Part shown: positions 21,359 through 32,989 of the stretch, piece by piece
How positions within the stretch are numbered: position 1 is the stretch's first letter
Layout of the letters: every line of letters starts with the position of its first letter
NCBI GenBank assembly: GCA_021030915.1
Contig: JAGEMR010000011.1
Coordinates: forward strand, 1 to 64,000
DNA length: 64,000 bases
Direction: 5' to 3'
Source: Astrothelium macrocarpum
Taxonomy: Eukaryota > Ascomycota > Dothideomycetes > Trypetheliales > Trypetheliaceae
Position numbers and translations under genes: made by a program
The notes under the pieces: model-generated
What the model saw: the letters and a program-made list of their open reading frames with translations, nothing else
Told to the model about the DNA's origin: nothing
Database searches by the model: none

Positions 21359-22712
21359 TCACATGCCCTGTTGTTCAACATAGTAGATTGTGTATGCTTC
21401 CGAATGACTTGAGCCCGGATTGCTATATATCATTGATATAAGCTTGGCACAATCAACTCTTTGCCAGGTGTTGCCGAAGCGACGTAGTTTGATCGACACA
21501 ACAGGGCCTCCACCACGAGGACCCCAAATCTCGGTGACGGGTGCTTGTCCATTGTTGAGCCGTCTGCTGCTGAGTGGCGTACAGTGCATTGCGATTGTCG
21601 TGTCATCAAAAGTGGGTCTTGCATGATGGATACTGTGCACGGCGTACTTCATATCAATGCGGTCCTGTCGGTCGTCAACTCTAGTGTACATGGCTCTGAA
21701 TTCTAAGCCAATGCTTGTCATCGTTGGCGGTATCCAAGGCATATCATCATGCGGAAACATCACCTGCACGACATTACCAGAATCAGCGAAAGCGGTAGGC
21801 CAAGTTGCCAGCATGCCTGACTTCTCCAATGGTGCATGCCAAGCATAGATAGAGTCGTCATCGGACTTCTTTATGATCTCAAGCTGAAGGCGCATGAATG
21901 CTTTTCGCTCCTCACCGTATATAAGCGGCATGTGTACTAATCGATGAGACAGAGGCGGCATACAGAGAGGTGCGAGACTCACCGTCGAAAAGACCCAGCA
22001 TACAATATGCCATATCTTCTGTTCTAGTCGTGTGCCGTTGTGATACCCAGCTCATTCTCATCGCTACGCTACAAACCTTGCCATCGTTCGGTGCGTAGGT
22101 GCCGTCGAGAAACGCTAACGGGATGCCAGTGATCTCAGATAGTTTCCCCCCAATGCTGCTTTTGCTTGCAACTAGCTCCCAGCGATTATTACAGAACAGC
22201 ACATTTTTTGGCGCAAGCAGTTCTTGCAATGTCCAGCCCCGAGTGAGCCAGCGAGTATTGCTGAGCTGTTCATAAAAGGCTTGTTGATTGCGCCTCATCT
22301 CCTCTTCCTGCATACCTTCCCTGTTTGGAGAAGCAGAGACATCGAGCAGGTAAACATAACAAGCTTGTGCGTCTTTATACCAGCGCCACATCGAGTTAAT
22401 CGCTTCCGACAGCTCTGCGCTGCTGCTCTTGTCAATGCAGCAGGTATCGATCCACACCCATTCGTGGCCTCTTCTTCGAGCAAGATTGCACCAGCTCATA
22501 ACCTTCTTGAATCCCATGCTATCTATGCTGGGATTTTTGAGCAACACCTGGATGGCTCCCATAATATCTTTGTGCGAATTGTTCGTAAGGAAGAGATAAT
22601 CGAGGTAGGAGATCTCTTGGTCCTCCCACGTGTGGGAGAGTATCGCATATTGCGGTCGTTGCGAATCGAAGAATTCGCGGAACGCCAACGAACCGGTGTT
22701 GATCAGACGCAT
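21359..22712 (-). CDS. HET-domain protein, second gene
   Basis: Two exons (22712-21983, 21936-21359) separated by a 46-nt intron; splicing rebuilds CMLGLFDVHMPLIYGEE, the conserved HET-domain junction. The product is 435 residues. HET motifs: YAILSHTWEDQEISYLDY, WVWIDTCCIDKSSSAELSE, NTRWLTRGWTLQELLAPKNV, MSWVSQRHTTRTEDMAYC. It is the same family as the gene at 16344 but clearly diverged, with an extra intron and a shorter C-terminal part. Predicted role: incompatibility or cell-death signalling, inferred from the domain. All key HET blocks are intact. Confidence 0.88.
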
Positions 22713-24283
22713 AACAACTCAAGTGGTTCGTGATGACTTGTGAATCTGGTTGGAGCTTTTCTGGTTCGATCATTTGTCTCAGAGATGGCCAGGTTGTAGT
22801 GTTCATGTCAATTGATTCCTTTGCGATTTCGATAGGCTAGACAGCGAAGCAGAATGCACGTTACGGAAGAGGAAGTGGAACACGCGAATGCGCGTAGTGC
22901 GCGGAGCTATCACATAGGGTAAGCTCTTCGTTCTGCAAACGGAGCGGTCTTGGAGCGGTCTTGGAGCTGTGCCCTTGACGCTGAGTATGAAGTGATCTGC
23001 ATAGCGGATCGGGCTCAACGGTCTAAGGCAGGCTGGGCGCACAAGGGCGGTCGAGGCTCAGTTTCAGCGCCGGAGCCAGTTAACTCGATACGGTTTGGTT
23101 CGAGGAATCGATCCCACGCGACTTCGTCCCAGCCACCAGATTGTGGAGAGACTCATTTTTCACCTGAATCATATCATTTACCGTCATTTCATTTGGTTTT
23201 CGCGAGGCTAAATCCCGTAAACTTGAGGACAAGCAGCAATGTTATACCAGATGCTTCTGGTTGGTTGGAAACGAGACGAAAACACTTAACTTGATGGAAC
23301 TCGAAGTGTGGCGCTAGCCTCGCCAGCCTCGTCCAGTGCCATTACGTTGCTTGACGCCACACTCTGACGGTCGCTCGTTCGTCCCATTGAAAACCAACGC
23401 GGACTCCGGTGAGAATTCCCAAAAACTTCCCGAGTAACTAATCCCCAGTGGCCCTAACTCAGGAACACCTTCTTCCAGAAACGCATTCGTTGATCACGTC
23501 TCGTCCTCGAAAACTTCTTACGGGGATACTTCTTCGCTCGAAGTCTATCCGGGAGATGACAATAATTGTTCTCCAATCCGGGTGCCCCTGATTGAAGCTA
23601 GTTCCGTGAAGAATGGACACCATCAAGTACATCGTTATGACCTCAAAGTGCCATCGACAGAAGGAGTAAGAACCTCCGAGGCAACAAAAGGGATGACTTT
23701 CTCTCGATCTTATCTCAACCTCAAACAATCAAACAATAGATCACGCGTCCTGACGTATCATATGATTAGCTGGGCTGTGCTTCCGTCTTTCATCTCTACG
23801 ATCGAAGCCACTGGAAAACATCCACTGCTTTGGCTTCACTCTAAATCTTACATCTTACCTATTAAAGTCAATCAACCGACAGATACTATGTGCTACGTAG
23901 TAATGAACGACCAACCAAGCCGATATCGCGGGTTATCTCGTCAGCATCGAATCCCAGTTGTACTGGCCTTTGTCCGGCTCTGATCTAATTGTATTAGCAT
24001 GAACTATGATGCTTCGGTTATCTAGAAATATCCAAGATCGTAAATGTTCTCCGATAGCGCCTTGTTGCAGCGAGGCCAAAATACGACATGCTTTCTCGTG
24101 CTGAATACACACAAAACACTAACATGGTGAGAGTGTGTGCCTTGTGTCTAATTATATAAGACTCAATCGTCCAAAAGGTTGAATACAAAGCTTTTTTGGA
24201 TTTTCCGGCCTTCTGAAGGTCCCGCGTTCTATCACATCACACGCCGGAATCTTGCCGTTGGAATCTCAATAAAAATTTTCATA
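22713..24283. other. Intergenic, no gene recognised
   Basis: 1.57 kb. Open frames on both strands (for example 133 codons on + at 23582, 89 on - at 23459) overlap each other and match nothing known. Treated as non-coding or decayed sequence. Confidence 0.4.
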
Positions 24284-25978
24284 ATGGACAATCTTTTTTT
24301 CTTCATTATGGATGATAGAATGATGATCCTACTCTTGTTTTTGTCACCATTTCTCATAACCTTTTTCTATACGTCGGTAGACTCTATCCTTATAATAACG
24401 AGGGACAAGAAGTTGCGAAAGCCTCCCAAAGTTCCCTATTTTCTTCCTGGAATCGGCCATGCACTCTCGTTGTTCGTAAACCAGAGCGCACTAGCTTCTT
24501 TCGTCAGGAATTGCTCCAGAAACGCGGGTCTAGTACGATTAAAAGTTTTGCATCGTGAGGTGCATGTTGTGTCTGGATGTGACTCTATCAATTCCATTTG
24601 GAAATCCAAGGACCTTCACTCTAACTCTACAATTAACTTTGTTTTGGGAAGACTTTTCAAGCTTCCAAAGAAGGCCCTGCAAAAATACCTTGCAGACGAT
24701 TCAGGCTTGAGGCAAACCCCACATCCTATGAGCGCTGTTGCACACGACGACCGCTTAAACTACCACATGTACAGACAAATCCAGGGATATCTGACGGGCA
24801 AGGCTTTGACGCTCCTTGTCAGTCGATACCAAATCAATCTACGTGATCACTTGTCTCGAGAAGCAATCGGAAAGGACTGGATTGAGTACGATAATCTGTT
24901 CAATTTCACCGTCAATTTTATAACCCCGGCAGCGATCAAGGCTCTTTGCGGACCGACACTTCTTGAAATTTATCCAACAATGGTGCAAGATTTTTGGGCA
25001 TTTGGCAGCTATTTACCATATTATCTCAAGGGCTTCCCGCAATGGCTCGCGCCTAATGCGTAGAAGACGCGACAGAAGATTCTCGACGGGATCAAAAAGT
25101 GGCATAACTTCGCCAACGAGCATTTCAAGGAAGACATGATCGATGAGAATGGTTGCGACCCGCTATTTGGTACACAGCTTTTAAGAGAGCAACAGGATAC
25201 CCCTCGTAGAGTACCAGAGATTGGACCTGAAGCCCTGGTTTGTGAGAGTCTGGGTTTAATCTTGGGTGAGAATAGTAATATGGGCGTTGCCGCATTCTGG
25301 ATGATATTGGAGTTGTCTCTCAATCGCGAACTAAGGGCACGCGCAGAAGCAGAGATCGAAGTTTGTCGACGAGATGACGGCGAGCTCGACGTCGCAAGAC
25401 TCTGTGCCCAACCGCTCCTGCAATCGGTCTATGCTGAATGTCTTCGCCTTCGAGCCGCTTTTTTCATCCTCCGTACAGCCGAATACGAAGATTCTCATCT
25501 GAATGGCTACAAGATTGGGAAAGGAGAGCTACTTGCTATAGACACGGGCGCCGCACATATGGATTCTGATGTGTGGAACACTGGGCCTCCCGACCAACAA
25601 CATCCTCTGAGCACCTTTTGGGCCGAGCGTTTTCTGGTGGACCTGGATGATCCATACAGCGGGCCTTTATCCCTAAACCATCCGCAACATCACACTAAGC
25701 GTCCTGCAGAAGCTGACCAGAGCGCTGGACAGGGCCCAAAGTTCTCAGTGCGCGGTTTGGAGGGTACGTGGATACCTTTCGGTGGAGGTGTTCCCAGATG
25801 TCCAGGCCAACAGTTTGCAAAACAAGATATTATTCTTAGTATTGCAATGATCATTTCAACTTTTGAGATAGAGCTGTTATCGACGAAGCATCCGAAAGCT
25901 GATACGGCATACTATGGGTTTGGGGTGATGTCTCCGAAGACAAAGACGCGCTTTAGGGTTCGGCGGAAAGCCTGTTAG
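24284..25978 (+). pseudogene. Cytochrome P450 with one in-frame TAG
   Basis: From ATG 24284 a frame of 564 residues is interrupted only by TAG at 25061-25063 (codon 260). The N-terminus has a membrane anchor (MMILLLFLSPFLITFFYTSV). The second half carries the ExxR motif AECLRLR (Glu385, Arg388), the usual Trp-x-x-x-Arg-Phe region (FWAERFL) and the heme loop FGGGVPRCPG with Cys506, all downstream of the stop. The break occurs in a variable segment (LAPNA*KTRQKILDG), where CAG to TAG would explain it. It resembles CYP7/CYP8-like fungal P450s of unknown substrate. Without readthrough only the first 259 residues would be made, lacking heme binding. Confidence 0.82.
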
Positions 25979-27415
25979 ACATGTCAACATCCATTGCTCA
26001 ATCCAAGGACATTATGTATCACCATCTTGTTGCCATTTTGACAAAAAAAGGCCATTTATCATTGTTCTCTTCAACATAACTTTGGCTGATTCTTCACAGA
26101 AAAGTCCTGAACAGTGGACTCGCGATGACCTTGTGGGAAATGGAAATCATATGTTCAAATAATCATTCGGATAGTTGTTATATCCATGGAGAAGATTACT
26201 ACACAGATTCGATAAAAGTTTGCACGTATTTGGATTTCTACGCTATTACCGGGGCGTTTTGACATTTTTGTTCCTACTATGGCGCGCCGAGCCGATAGCT
26301 AGCGTTGATTCAAGGGGATCTTCACAAAAATTCCCGGCGAATTGACATTCGAAGATTCTATGCATTAAAAAAAGCAGATTCCGTTATAAAGTAGTGATTG
26401 ACATCTTTTCTATAGGATTGCGCCATTGCTTGTCGTGGGTATCGGACTCGGTAAATAGATTCGAGTTTGAAGTAAGCTTGAGCACATCGCAGAGCATTTG
26501 TGAGCCATGATTGTATACCATGAAAACTCGGATGATACAGCCGATACTAAGCAGAATACTCAGGCAGCTGGTTGTGAAAGTAAGACGTTGGCCTGTGCTG
26601 CTGGTAGCTCTTCCTTTCAAATGGCTTGCATGGTCTCATCAATATCAATTGTACTTCCTCTGGTGTTCCCCGGAATTGAGATTTTGTTGGCTATCACGTC
26701 CCTAGCTTATGCATCTCATTTTATCTGCTGGTACTCAACAGTCTTTTTGTCTTCTCTGTAACATGGACGACGTTCTTCGGGCACTTGGTCGCAGTTCCGT
26801 TCTGCCTCACCTTGTTCTCCTTATCGTGCAAAATCTCGCCTTGACTGTTCCATCATTCAGGAGCCGTTCAAGTATATGCCTTTCTCTAATAGCAGGATCT
26901 GCGTAGTTATCGTACATAGACATAGTGACAGAAGACCCTGGGTCTCGACTGGTAATAGTCACGCAGTAGTGGTTTTCTTTGTGTACAATTGAAAAGCTGC
27001 TTTTCTCTAAGGTGGAGATAGATTACTATCGAAACGGCCGAGCGATGGTAGAAACCTAGTACATATCGTTCAGGCTGGAAAAGCTGAGATGGACCGTGTC
27101 TCTGCTGGCTGGCTTCCGGGGCATCGGAAGAGATTTTCAAGTGAAAGGAGTCTCAGCAGCCCAGAAAATCAATATCATTGGGCGGTTTTTGAGACATATG
27201 CTCTTAAGATTCATCCGATATTATGTCATTAATGACCTAATTCATACATACCTATGCTGTTCGACAAAGGCACATACTGGGAGTGGAGGTAAGGCCATTA
27301 AGCTTCATAATAGCTACATGTAGTCATTCATGTTCAAATGCTGCGTTCTCCAGCTTCATAATTCATGAAATGAGGAATCCATCCAAGGTCTTGAGCCTGA
27401 TTTTGGGAATCACGA
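25979..27415. other. Gene-poor sequence
   Basis: 1.4 kb downstream of the P450 remnant with no recognised gene; short open frames near 26507-26906 lack known motifs. Confidence 0.4.
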
Positions 27416-27643
27416 TGATGTGCCCAGGATGGTGCGGATAGCCATGATCATGTGACTGAACGTCTCCGAACCCTGCTTTTCGAGAACACGGAAAACACTG
27501 CTCTCCCATTCTTCTTGAACGTATTCTCTGATCGTTCAAAAACAGAAATACGATTTTTTCCTGCTCACCTAGACCAGCGTTTATCGTCTCCGGCGTATCG
27601 ACCGATCTTCCAGCTCTGCGACGTATCGTCCTCAATCAATGCG
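27416..27643 (-). repeat. Dispersed repeat, copy 2
   Basis: Minus-strand counterpart of 15655-15903. The better-preserved translation reads ALIEDDTSQSWKIGR and, in another frame, GDVQSHDHGYPHHPGHI, so it is interrupted by stops and frame changes. Upstream on the same strand an open stretch (27917-27636) may belong to the same decayed gene. Family unknown. Confidence 0.65.
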
Positions 27644-27986
27644 TTCTGGTCATGTCCCAGCTCCGCGATGACCGCCGTACTTGATTCCGATCATGATTTC
27701 TCCTTTGTCTCTGCATTTCCGGTGGTGAAATACCATACCTAATTACGTCATGAAGTTGAGGTGCTGAAATATCGAAATACCAGAGATTGAATACATTCCC
27801 AAAGCCATTCCATAAGAGGAGGAAAGCAACGGAAACGTGGGACTTTACCCAGCTTCGAGAAAGTGGCCAAGAAAATCTTCGCTGCATTTCCAGCTCTTCA
27901 TTGAAAACTAGGGACATGGCCTCGATTTGAAAAATTCTGCTCTATAATCACGCATGATACAGCAGGTGGGAGACGAAGATATCATC

Positions 27987-29030
27987 TTAATTGCCCGCCT
28001 TCTTAATCAGCAACGCAGTCTGATCTTTCAGTCTCTCAGAGCCTTCGTCCCAACCCGGCTCTAACTTTTCTCCAAGATCAGCGCCAAAGGTGTTGTTTTC
28101 ATCAAAAATGGCAGCTATTGAAAGCATCACGTAAGCCTGCGTGTGCAATTGATCTTCCACGCCTCTCTCCGCGTCTTCGTCCCATAGACGCAATGCATCA
28201 CGTCGATATGCTTCCACATCCGGGACATCATCGACGTGCCAGGGATTCTCTGGATCCTCGAAATTCTCTTGTACTAACTTGATCAGTTCGTTTGTGCTTA
28301 CAGTATGGCTAGCAAAATAAGCAGGCCGATTTCGAAAGCGCTCCGGGTCGCGCAAAACGGCAACCACAGCTTCCCCGTTTAGTGCAGCGCGGCTTATACT
28401 CGTCTTCTGATCTCCGGACCCGAACCGCTTAATAGTTCGTGTTGCTGGATTCATCCAGAAAAACCCTTCTCCAATCGCCCAGTCATACCATACGCCACTA
28501 AAAATGCCTGTCCACGATAGCAGCACAGGATTGCCGTTGGCAATTGCTACTTGCAGTTCCTGTTCCAGCACGCTGTGCGCCTCGACTTTGGCTTGAACCT
28601 GTGGGAGCTTGCTTGCGTTTGGGTTGAACGTATCGAGGCTGAATTCGTTGGTTATGATGTGCTTGATGCCGGCTGCAAGAGCGGCTTGGACGATGGTACG
28701 CTGATGTACCATGGCAGCTGGGTTGAAGAGTTCGACGAGAGCGTCTTGGCCACTCATGGCGGCAGTAAGGCTGGCAACATCATTGTAGGCGACTTCTTTA
28801 GTCGCCACGGCTTTTTCACTATTGATGGACCTGCGTCCGCCAGAACGTGAGATAATGGTAACGACGAAGCCTGCTTCTATCAACGCCGGGACAACAAACT
28901 GGCCTAGACTGCCGAACGCCTGAATGAGAGTTGTTAGCACTTGGTCAGAAAAGAATTCACCGGAGCAAGATGTTTAATGCAATAGATGGTCGCGTACTCC
29001 AAGGACAGCAACTTTTTGTATGAAAGACAT
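27987..29030 (-). CDS. NmrA-like / isoflavone-reductase-type NAD(P)-binding protein
   Basis: Two exons: a tiny first exon 29030-28998 (MSFIQKVAVLG) and 28919-27987, joined over a 78-nt intron with a CTAAC branch site. Splicing creates the Rossmann dinucleotide loop VAVLGAFGSLGQFVVPAL (GxxGxxG), the reason for choosing this start. The product is 321 residues, normal for NmrA/PCBER-like atypical short-chain dehydrogenases. Such proteins act as NADPH-dependent reductases of small aromatic compounds or as redox sensors; the substrate is unknown. It is divergent from the Zn2Cys6 regulator, 309 bp between the start codons, so that regulator is a plausible controller. Confidence 0.88.
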
Positions 29031-29339
29031 TCTGTAGTAGTCTCACAGGTGAGTTCGCAGAAATCTGATGGCTGGACTCCTTTCTTGAGTATGACCATCT
29101 TTATATACTCAAGCTCCGTTCCTCTATGACTATCGCAGTTTGTGGTCGAGATTTGGATTCAAACGCTGGTGGGGCAAGGGCCCGTAAGCTGCATCGGCCG
29201 AACCCTGTCACTTTAGTTGCGAGTTTAGTCATTTAAAAGCGCTGTGTCGGCCGTTGCAGATTGGCACTTATAACCGCGTTGAATTTCGCCGCAGTTGAGG
29301 TTCGGATTTGGCCAAGCTTGGTTCGTTGGATTATCAACA
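29031..29339. promoter_or_regulatory. Shared promoter of NmrA-like gene and Zn2Cys6 regulator
   Basis: 309 bp between divergent start codons. A CGG...CCG-rich part (GCATCGGCCGAACC near 29192, GTCGGCCG near 29248) could serve Gal4-type factors, which bind CGG half-sites; this is a suggestion from sequence only. Confidence 0.4.
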
Positions 29340-30934
29340 ATGTCCGATTTGGGCCTTGTGATATTCAAGTCTCAGAACGTATGCTGGTCCTGTCGGGTTC
29401 GGAAACAGCGATGTGACAAAACTCTTCCCAGCTGCTCGCGATGCTCCTCGTATGTAGGCCATGTTCCCATGCACTGCAATAATCATTGACCGGGATTCTC
29501 AATGTAGGAAGCTTCTTCAATGCAATTACGCCTGGACCGACTATCAGCCGCGTTCTCATCCTCGGCGGACCTCGAGTCCAGTGACTGCAACCCTATTACT
29601 TGTGCGCCGATGTCCGAGTTGCCTCGATTTATCTTCTCATAGTGCACGCCAGCTGGTGGAAGCAGCCAGCACAGATGGCAATCCTTGCTACATCGCACAG
29701 CTGATTACTGAGGTCCTCGAGACTATAGGAACGACGGCTACGGATTTAGTGGACGACTACTGTAGATCAGTATATCCATGGCTACCCATTCTAGATCCAG
29801 AACAAACTCGCTCATGCCTTGTCTCATGGCCTCAGAATGCTGATGTGGGATTGGCTACTCTTGTCTGGGCTTTGTATTTAGTCACCCGACGGCCTTGCAT
29901 GGACAATGGACACTCCATGCACAGCATGTTATACCAAACAGTCAGGCAGGTTTTTATGTTAGTAGTGTCCGGAGATGCGACACTTAAAGTTATTCAAGCT
30001 GGAGTGCTCATTACTTATTATGCATGTGGACATGGCCTATCGCGAGATGCGCATTTGACCTTGGCGACCTGTGTTGTTGTCGCGCGCCTAATAGGCATTA
30101 ATTTCGAAGAAATTCGTGACACAACTGGCCTTGACGACCAGCATATTCTATGTCAGTGGGCAATCGTGCTTCTTGATAGGTATGTCACGCGGCCATGAAT
30201 CTGAAATCTCATATTGACATGCTCTGTGGAATGGTGGCACTATCAAGTGTCAACGATCCAGTGCCATTAGCTTTACCGCCGAGGCTAGCCTCTAATACTA
30301 ACGATCTGGCGTCTGTGCTAGACATCAAGGAGCCGAACTGCAGTTTTGATGTTTCCTCCAGGGTTGCATTACTTATTGGCACAGCTCTGGGTTACGCAAA
30401 CGGACCGCGATCTCCTCTCCTCGCTGAATCAACCTATAGAGATACTGACAGTCAAATGGAAAATCTGGTGCGTGAACTGATATGGACAAGCAAGAACAAA
30501 CAAAATTCATACACATACTGTGAGAGTACAGCTCTTGCTGTAGTGTGAGATATTTCAGTCCATTCGTAATCGTCTACTGACCAAAGACGCTGGCAAGTAC
30601 TCACCTCGCTTTGCAAGTCGCCAATCCAAGTACCGAGAACGCAGAAAGTGGATCGAAAGAGGCACTGCTACTGCAGTCAACGTTACGCATGGTTCGGGAT
30701 CACTTTCGTGCGACTACCCGTATGATACAAGAAAGCGATTTCGATAACATGTCAGTCGTGGCCCTTTGCAATTTATCACGAGCTACTGCTATCTTTGTAC
30801 GACTGCATGGCAACGAATTGTTCCACGGAGAACTCGACGAGCTGCGCTTCATTCTGCGACGATTTGGCACACGCTGGACTTTGGCCCGTAAGCGCTGCAA
30901 AGACCTAATTTTCCGATTGTTAAGATGTATATAG
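29340..30934 (+). CDS. Zn2Cys6 fungal transcription factor
   Basis: Four exons (29340-29449, 29508-30179, 30248-30544, 30598-30934) with introns of 58, 68 and 53 nt keep frame and give 471 residues. The first splice rebuilds the complete binuclear cluster: CWSCRVRKQRCDKTLPSCSRCSSKLLQC (all six Cys with C-x2-C-x6-C-x6-C-x2-C-x6-C spacing; split as CWSCRVRKQRC and CSRCSSKLLQC). The middle part matches the fungal-specific regulatory domain (DDYCRSVYPWLPILD, WALYLVTRR, HLTLATCVVVARLIG). A nuclear DNA-binding regulator; its target genes are unknown, the neighbouring NmrA-like gene being the obvious candidate. The third and fourth exon borders are the least certain. Confidence 0.85.
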
Positions 30935-31431
30935 GCACTTACCTTGTGTATATCGACGAATTTGCCCATGCGCTATCGCCGGAGGCAACCTTCGCAACGT
31001 GTGCTTAGCTCTGCTTGTTGGACGCCGTGGAGACCGCCCAATATAAAAGCGGGTGAGACTAGTTACAAGAGCTTGTTTGCAATCTGGTCGTGAGCAAACG
31101 CCTAGAGTCTCGATGAGGTTGCCTTGGCCTAGCTGACCCTATATTCTATCCGCACTCAGACCGCGACATTACTTTGACACTCTCGACTGGTCGTGATCGG
31201 ATCAGAGTTGAGACAGTGTGGATTGGGAAAATGACTCCGCTCTGCACGGTTGCTATATCGACCGTGCAAAGGCATAACCCGCTATGGCGGTTTTTGGATC
31301 GCAGTACCTCAACTGGATGAGGGGATTTGGGCGTGGATAATGCAGAAGTAAACCAATGATTACAAAGGCGGTGCAACTATGCTAGGCTCTCCTACATTTT
31401 GGAGGTAGCCAGATTCGAAATAAGCCATGTT
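30935..31431. other. Intergenic between convergent genes
   Basis: About 500 bp of 3' flanks of the Zn2Cys6 gene and the 2OG oxygenase gene; nothing recognised. Confidence 0.5.
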
Positions 31432-32337
31432 TCAACCACTAGTATTGTCGGCATTTCTCTTTGCCATCTTTGCATCCCGCTTCGCTTTCATCTGCTCTCG
31501 AATCTCCTTGGTCGCATTGATATTCACCTTGCTCCCCTTGATAGCGCCCCAAAGCCGCTTTGCTTCCAGTTTGCCTTCCAATCCATACATTGATAGATCG
31601 ACTGTATCCTTCAGCGAAGGCCTCAATGTAAAGACTGTACTCGTCCTTCCCTTGTTGTTTGGCTGGACTCGGTGCGCACCTGCTCGTATCATGCCGTCTG
31701 ACAAGACTTTGACCGTTTCGCCCACAAGGATCGTTGGGCCGTTAGCATCTATCCATTGTGGCGGTTGTTGTGAGCTATCCAGAACCTGCAAGCCCTTGCC
31801 ATCGCCAACGCAGAGCGTCAGCAGTCCGATGTCAACGTGTTGAGCAGCGAATCCACCAAATGGATAATAGCGGAATAATCTCAGTAGCGTAGTCGTGGTA
31901 TCCAGGCTCTCAGAGCTCGTTGGCAGCTCCAAGGAATCTTGCAGAAATTGATCCCACGCTGAAGTTGGAATGTCAGAGCTGCGGGCGATGTCACAGAGAA
32001 TGCGGTGTAAGAAAGAGGCGATGCTAGCCCAAACCTGTGCGACTTGCCCTTCGAGCTCCGGCACTGCGCCGACATGATGACGAAACGTAATGTACTCCTT
32101 CTCGCCCGCCACGGGGTAGAAGCCTACTTCGGTGCCCTGGCTTGCAGGATATAGTCCCTTCTTCTCATCTTCGGGCCTGTCAAAAAATTGGCTGACTTCC
32201 TTGGAAAGATCACTGATCTGGTTTTGGAGAGATTCTGCTATCGGTAGGAATAGCCAGCCATGCTGAAGCAGTTGCAGGAGCTGCTCCTCTGAGAGGAGCG
32301 GCGGTGGTTCATTCGGGGGTAAAAATTTCCCAGACAT
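31432..32337 (-). CDS. 2-oxoglutarate/Fe(II)-dependent oxygenase
   Basis: Intronless, 301 residues from ATG 32337; the frame is open six codons further but without ATG. The C-terminal catalytic fold of the isopenicillin N synthase-like 2OG-Fe(II) family is visible: the iron ligands HVD (His167, Asp169) in AAQHVDIGLLTLCVGD and the distal His222 in GAHRVQPNNKGRTSTVF, followed by Arg231 that binds 2-oxoglutarate. The N-terminal DIOX_N-like part includes GFYPVAGEKEY. The last ~35 residues are Lys/Arg-rich (EIREQMKAKRDAKMAKRN), unusual for the family. Substrate unknown; such enzymes hydroxylate or desaturate small molecules. Confidence 0.88.
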   Translation of the reverse strand: MSGKFLPPNEPPPLLSEEQLLQLLQHGWLFLPIAESLQNQISDLSKEVSQFFDRPEDEKKGLYPASQGTEVGFYPVAGEKEYITFRHHVGAVPELEGQVAQVWASIASFLHRILCDIARSSDIPTSAWDQFLQDSLELPTSSESLDTTTTLLRLFRYYPFGGFAAQHVDIGLLTLCVGDGKGLQVLDSSQQPPQWIDANGPTILVGETVKVLSDGMIRAGAHRVQPNNKGRTSTVFTLRPSLKDTVDLSMYGLEGKLEAKRLWGAIKGSKVNINATKEIREQMKAKRDAKMAKRNADNTSG

Positions 32338-32989
32338 GTACAAAACTATTGACAAAGAAAAGAGTGGATCATAGAAATTTACGAGAGAGAGTCATGAGCT
32401 AAAGACAACGTTGGCTGGGCTGTGTAAAGCTGTGAATGTGCCCTATGATCCCCCGACTTTCCAGCTGTGGAACGTGGGCTCATTCTTTACGCGTGTATAC
32501 CAATGGCTTCCCGGTGCCAAACAGCACTGGCAGGTTACCAACTATGCAAAGTAATAGATTGTGAGTTCATACAAAAAGACGTCGCCTAGCAACATATCAG
32601 TACTTCGCCGAAACCAGGCCTCTTGTCAGGGTCCCGCAATTTCTGGCGGACTCACTACTCCAAAATTGGCATGTTGCGCGAAATCTTACACGAAAAGCTT
32701 ACCCTTCCAGCATGACGGACGGTGTAAACCAAACCGGTCAAATGTCTCTATCGAGTCGAGAAATATACACTCGTTGAATGAATTCTGCAGCTTCCTCAAA
32801 ACATCGGCCAGGGCCTTGCTCCTTTATTTCTCCTAGCTAGAGGCAGCTTCTACTAAATCAAATATACATAGCTCAGTGACAGTCAATCATGCCCAACTCA
32901 AAGCAGGGAAACGGCAATTTCATAAATGATTACCGTAGTACAAATTAAACTACTCTAAATCTGGATTACGAAATTTTCTCGCAGAAAAT
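32338..32989. other. Intergenic
   Basis: Promoter region of the oxygenase (minus strand) and 3' region of the mannosidase gene; no gene recognised. Confidence 0.5.

Noticed and set aside
27100..27150. Short similarity to HET gene text (CATCGGAAGAGATTTTCAAG versus the gene at 17140)
   Set aside because: Only about 20 nt match with no extension on either side; chance is likely.
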